Below, piece by piece: positions 63,228-64,000 of a stretch of DNA of 64,000 bases; positions within the stretch are counted from its first letter, which is position 1, and every line of letters starts with the position of its first letter. The stretch is from Allodiplogaster sudhausi. Lineage: Eukaryota > Nematoda > Chromadorea > Rhabditida > Diplogasteridae. A model generated the notes under the pieces. The model was not told the DNA's origin. It was given only the letters and a program-made list of their open reading frames with translations, and searched no databases. The stretch is taken from positions 2,306,001 to 2,370,000 of the forward strand of contig CALZFC010000270.1 in NCBI GenBank assembly GCA_945643635.1, in the 5' to 3' direction. A program made the position numbers and the translations under genes.

Positions 63228-64000
63228 GGCGACGGTGGGGGAGCCTCAGACACGAAGCCACTACCAGTGCGACTCTCCGCTTGCCAAGTGAAGCTGTGTG
63301 GAGGGAAGGACGCCTGGAAGGGATGCTTGGTGGAGACTTATTAAACTCTTTTCTTTTCCAGAACGCGTCAATCACAAACGTAAAGGAAAAATGGAAGACG
63401 GCACTGTTCTAGAGAGACAGCGAAAAGTGTGAGCAGCACAAGGCTCTGGATGGATGGAGAGAGAGGAGACACACTCGCGTCTACTCTCCATTCCGACCTG
63501 CCAACCATTGCTACCGTATCTAGTGATAGCTCGGGCTACGCGAAGCATTAAACGGAACAAACCAATACTATTTCTAGACTCTTTTGGTATCATTCGATGC
63601 GCAAGAGTATGCAGAAAAATGTTAAAATGATAACAAGCGCTGCTTTTCAAGTTTATCGCACATATTTTACTAGAAAAGCATTAAATTTTTGAATCGGCAT
63701 GCAAAAGTACGGTAAGAACTGCAAGGACCCAAAGCGAAAGATTCATTAAGAACGATAAGTTTTGATGAAATCGGTAATTTGGAGTTTTAATACGACGAAA
63801 ATGGCTTCTAATTACCAAAAAAGTAAAATAAAATAAAGTATTCTTTGAGTTAAGCAAGATTCATCAAATGTGCAAAAATTTAAAATTAAGTTTTGTCTTG
63901 TACGGAAGACGGATATTCCTTACAGTACTCTCATAGAGGATACTCTGGTTAAAAAAGATGAAAGCTGTGATTGTGAATAGTGCTCGCATTATTTTTGCTT
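63228..64000 (-). promoter_or_regulatory. 5' region of Sec61 alpha
   Basis: Upstream of the Sec61 ATG on the minus strand. Acceptor-like CATCCCTTCCAG and CTCCACACAG occur within 110 bases and could serve trans-splicing. No TATA element or further gene is evident. Confidence 0.4.

Overview
This window is nuclear DNA from a nematode, probably a free-living rhabditid or diplogastrid; I cannot name the species. The evidence is TTAGGC-type (GCCTAA) telomeric hexamers, genes split into many 50-200 bp exons by AG-ended introns, candidate trans-splice acceptors just upstream of start codons, and nematode-style gene families. (CT)n/(GA)n microsatellites are extremely abundant. They fill intergenic DNA and many introns, often form the polypyrimidine tract of a 3' splice site, and create nearly all of the long low-complexity open frames.

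Layout. 1-11.5 kb is gene-poor: microsatellites, a 0.3 kb MITE-like inverted repeat, a possible decayed coding region, and a 1.6 kb foldback element (5132-6757). 11.5-19.0 kb (+) is a secreted C-type-lectin-domain protein with a long charged and Pro-rich tail. 20.0-25.8 kb (+) is a further run of charged, Ser/Thr-rich and coiled-coil-like exons; these are either a longer isoform of the lectin gene or a separate gene. 27.5-29.6 kb (-) is a four-TM nematode protein. 30.8-33.1 kb (+), divergent from it, is a secreted Arg/Glu/Gly-rich repeat protein. 34.3-42.1 kb (+) is a complete CYK-4/MgcRacGAP orthologue (coiled coil, C1, RhoGAP). 44.1-47.4 and 48.2-58.0 kb (+) are two tandem two-domain rhodaneses with signal peptides and nearly identical exon architecture. 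58.9-63.2 kb (-) is a complete 474-codon Sec61 alpha gene.

The most unusual locus is intron 8 of the second rhodanese. Its counterpart in the first rhodanese is 105 bp; here it is about 6.4 kb. It holds GCCTAA telomere-like hexamers at both ends, a 1.84 kb foldback element with repeat-built arms, and a structurally intact hAT transposon. The hAT has a 686-codon, 8-exon transposase, CAGAGCCGGTAA termini and a perfect 8-bp target-site duplication GTTAAGGG.

The genes do not form one pathway. Sec61 and CYK-4 are housekeeping (ER translocation, cytokinesis); the lectin, the RE-rich protein and both rhodaneses are predicted secretory-pathway clients. Exon models were built by hand from splice sites, frame continuity, family resemblance and, for the rhodaneses, paralogue exon lengths. 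No transcript data were available. Exons marked uncertain should be treated as such.
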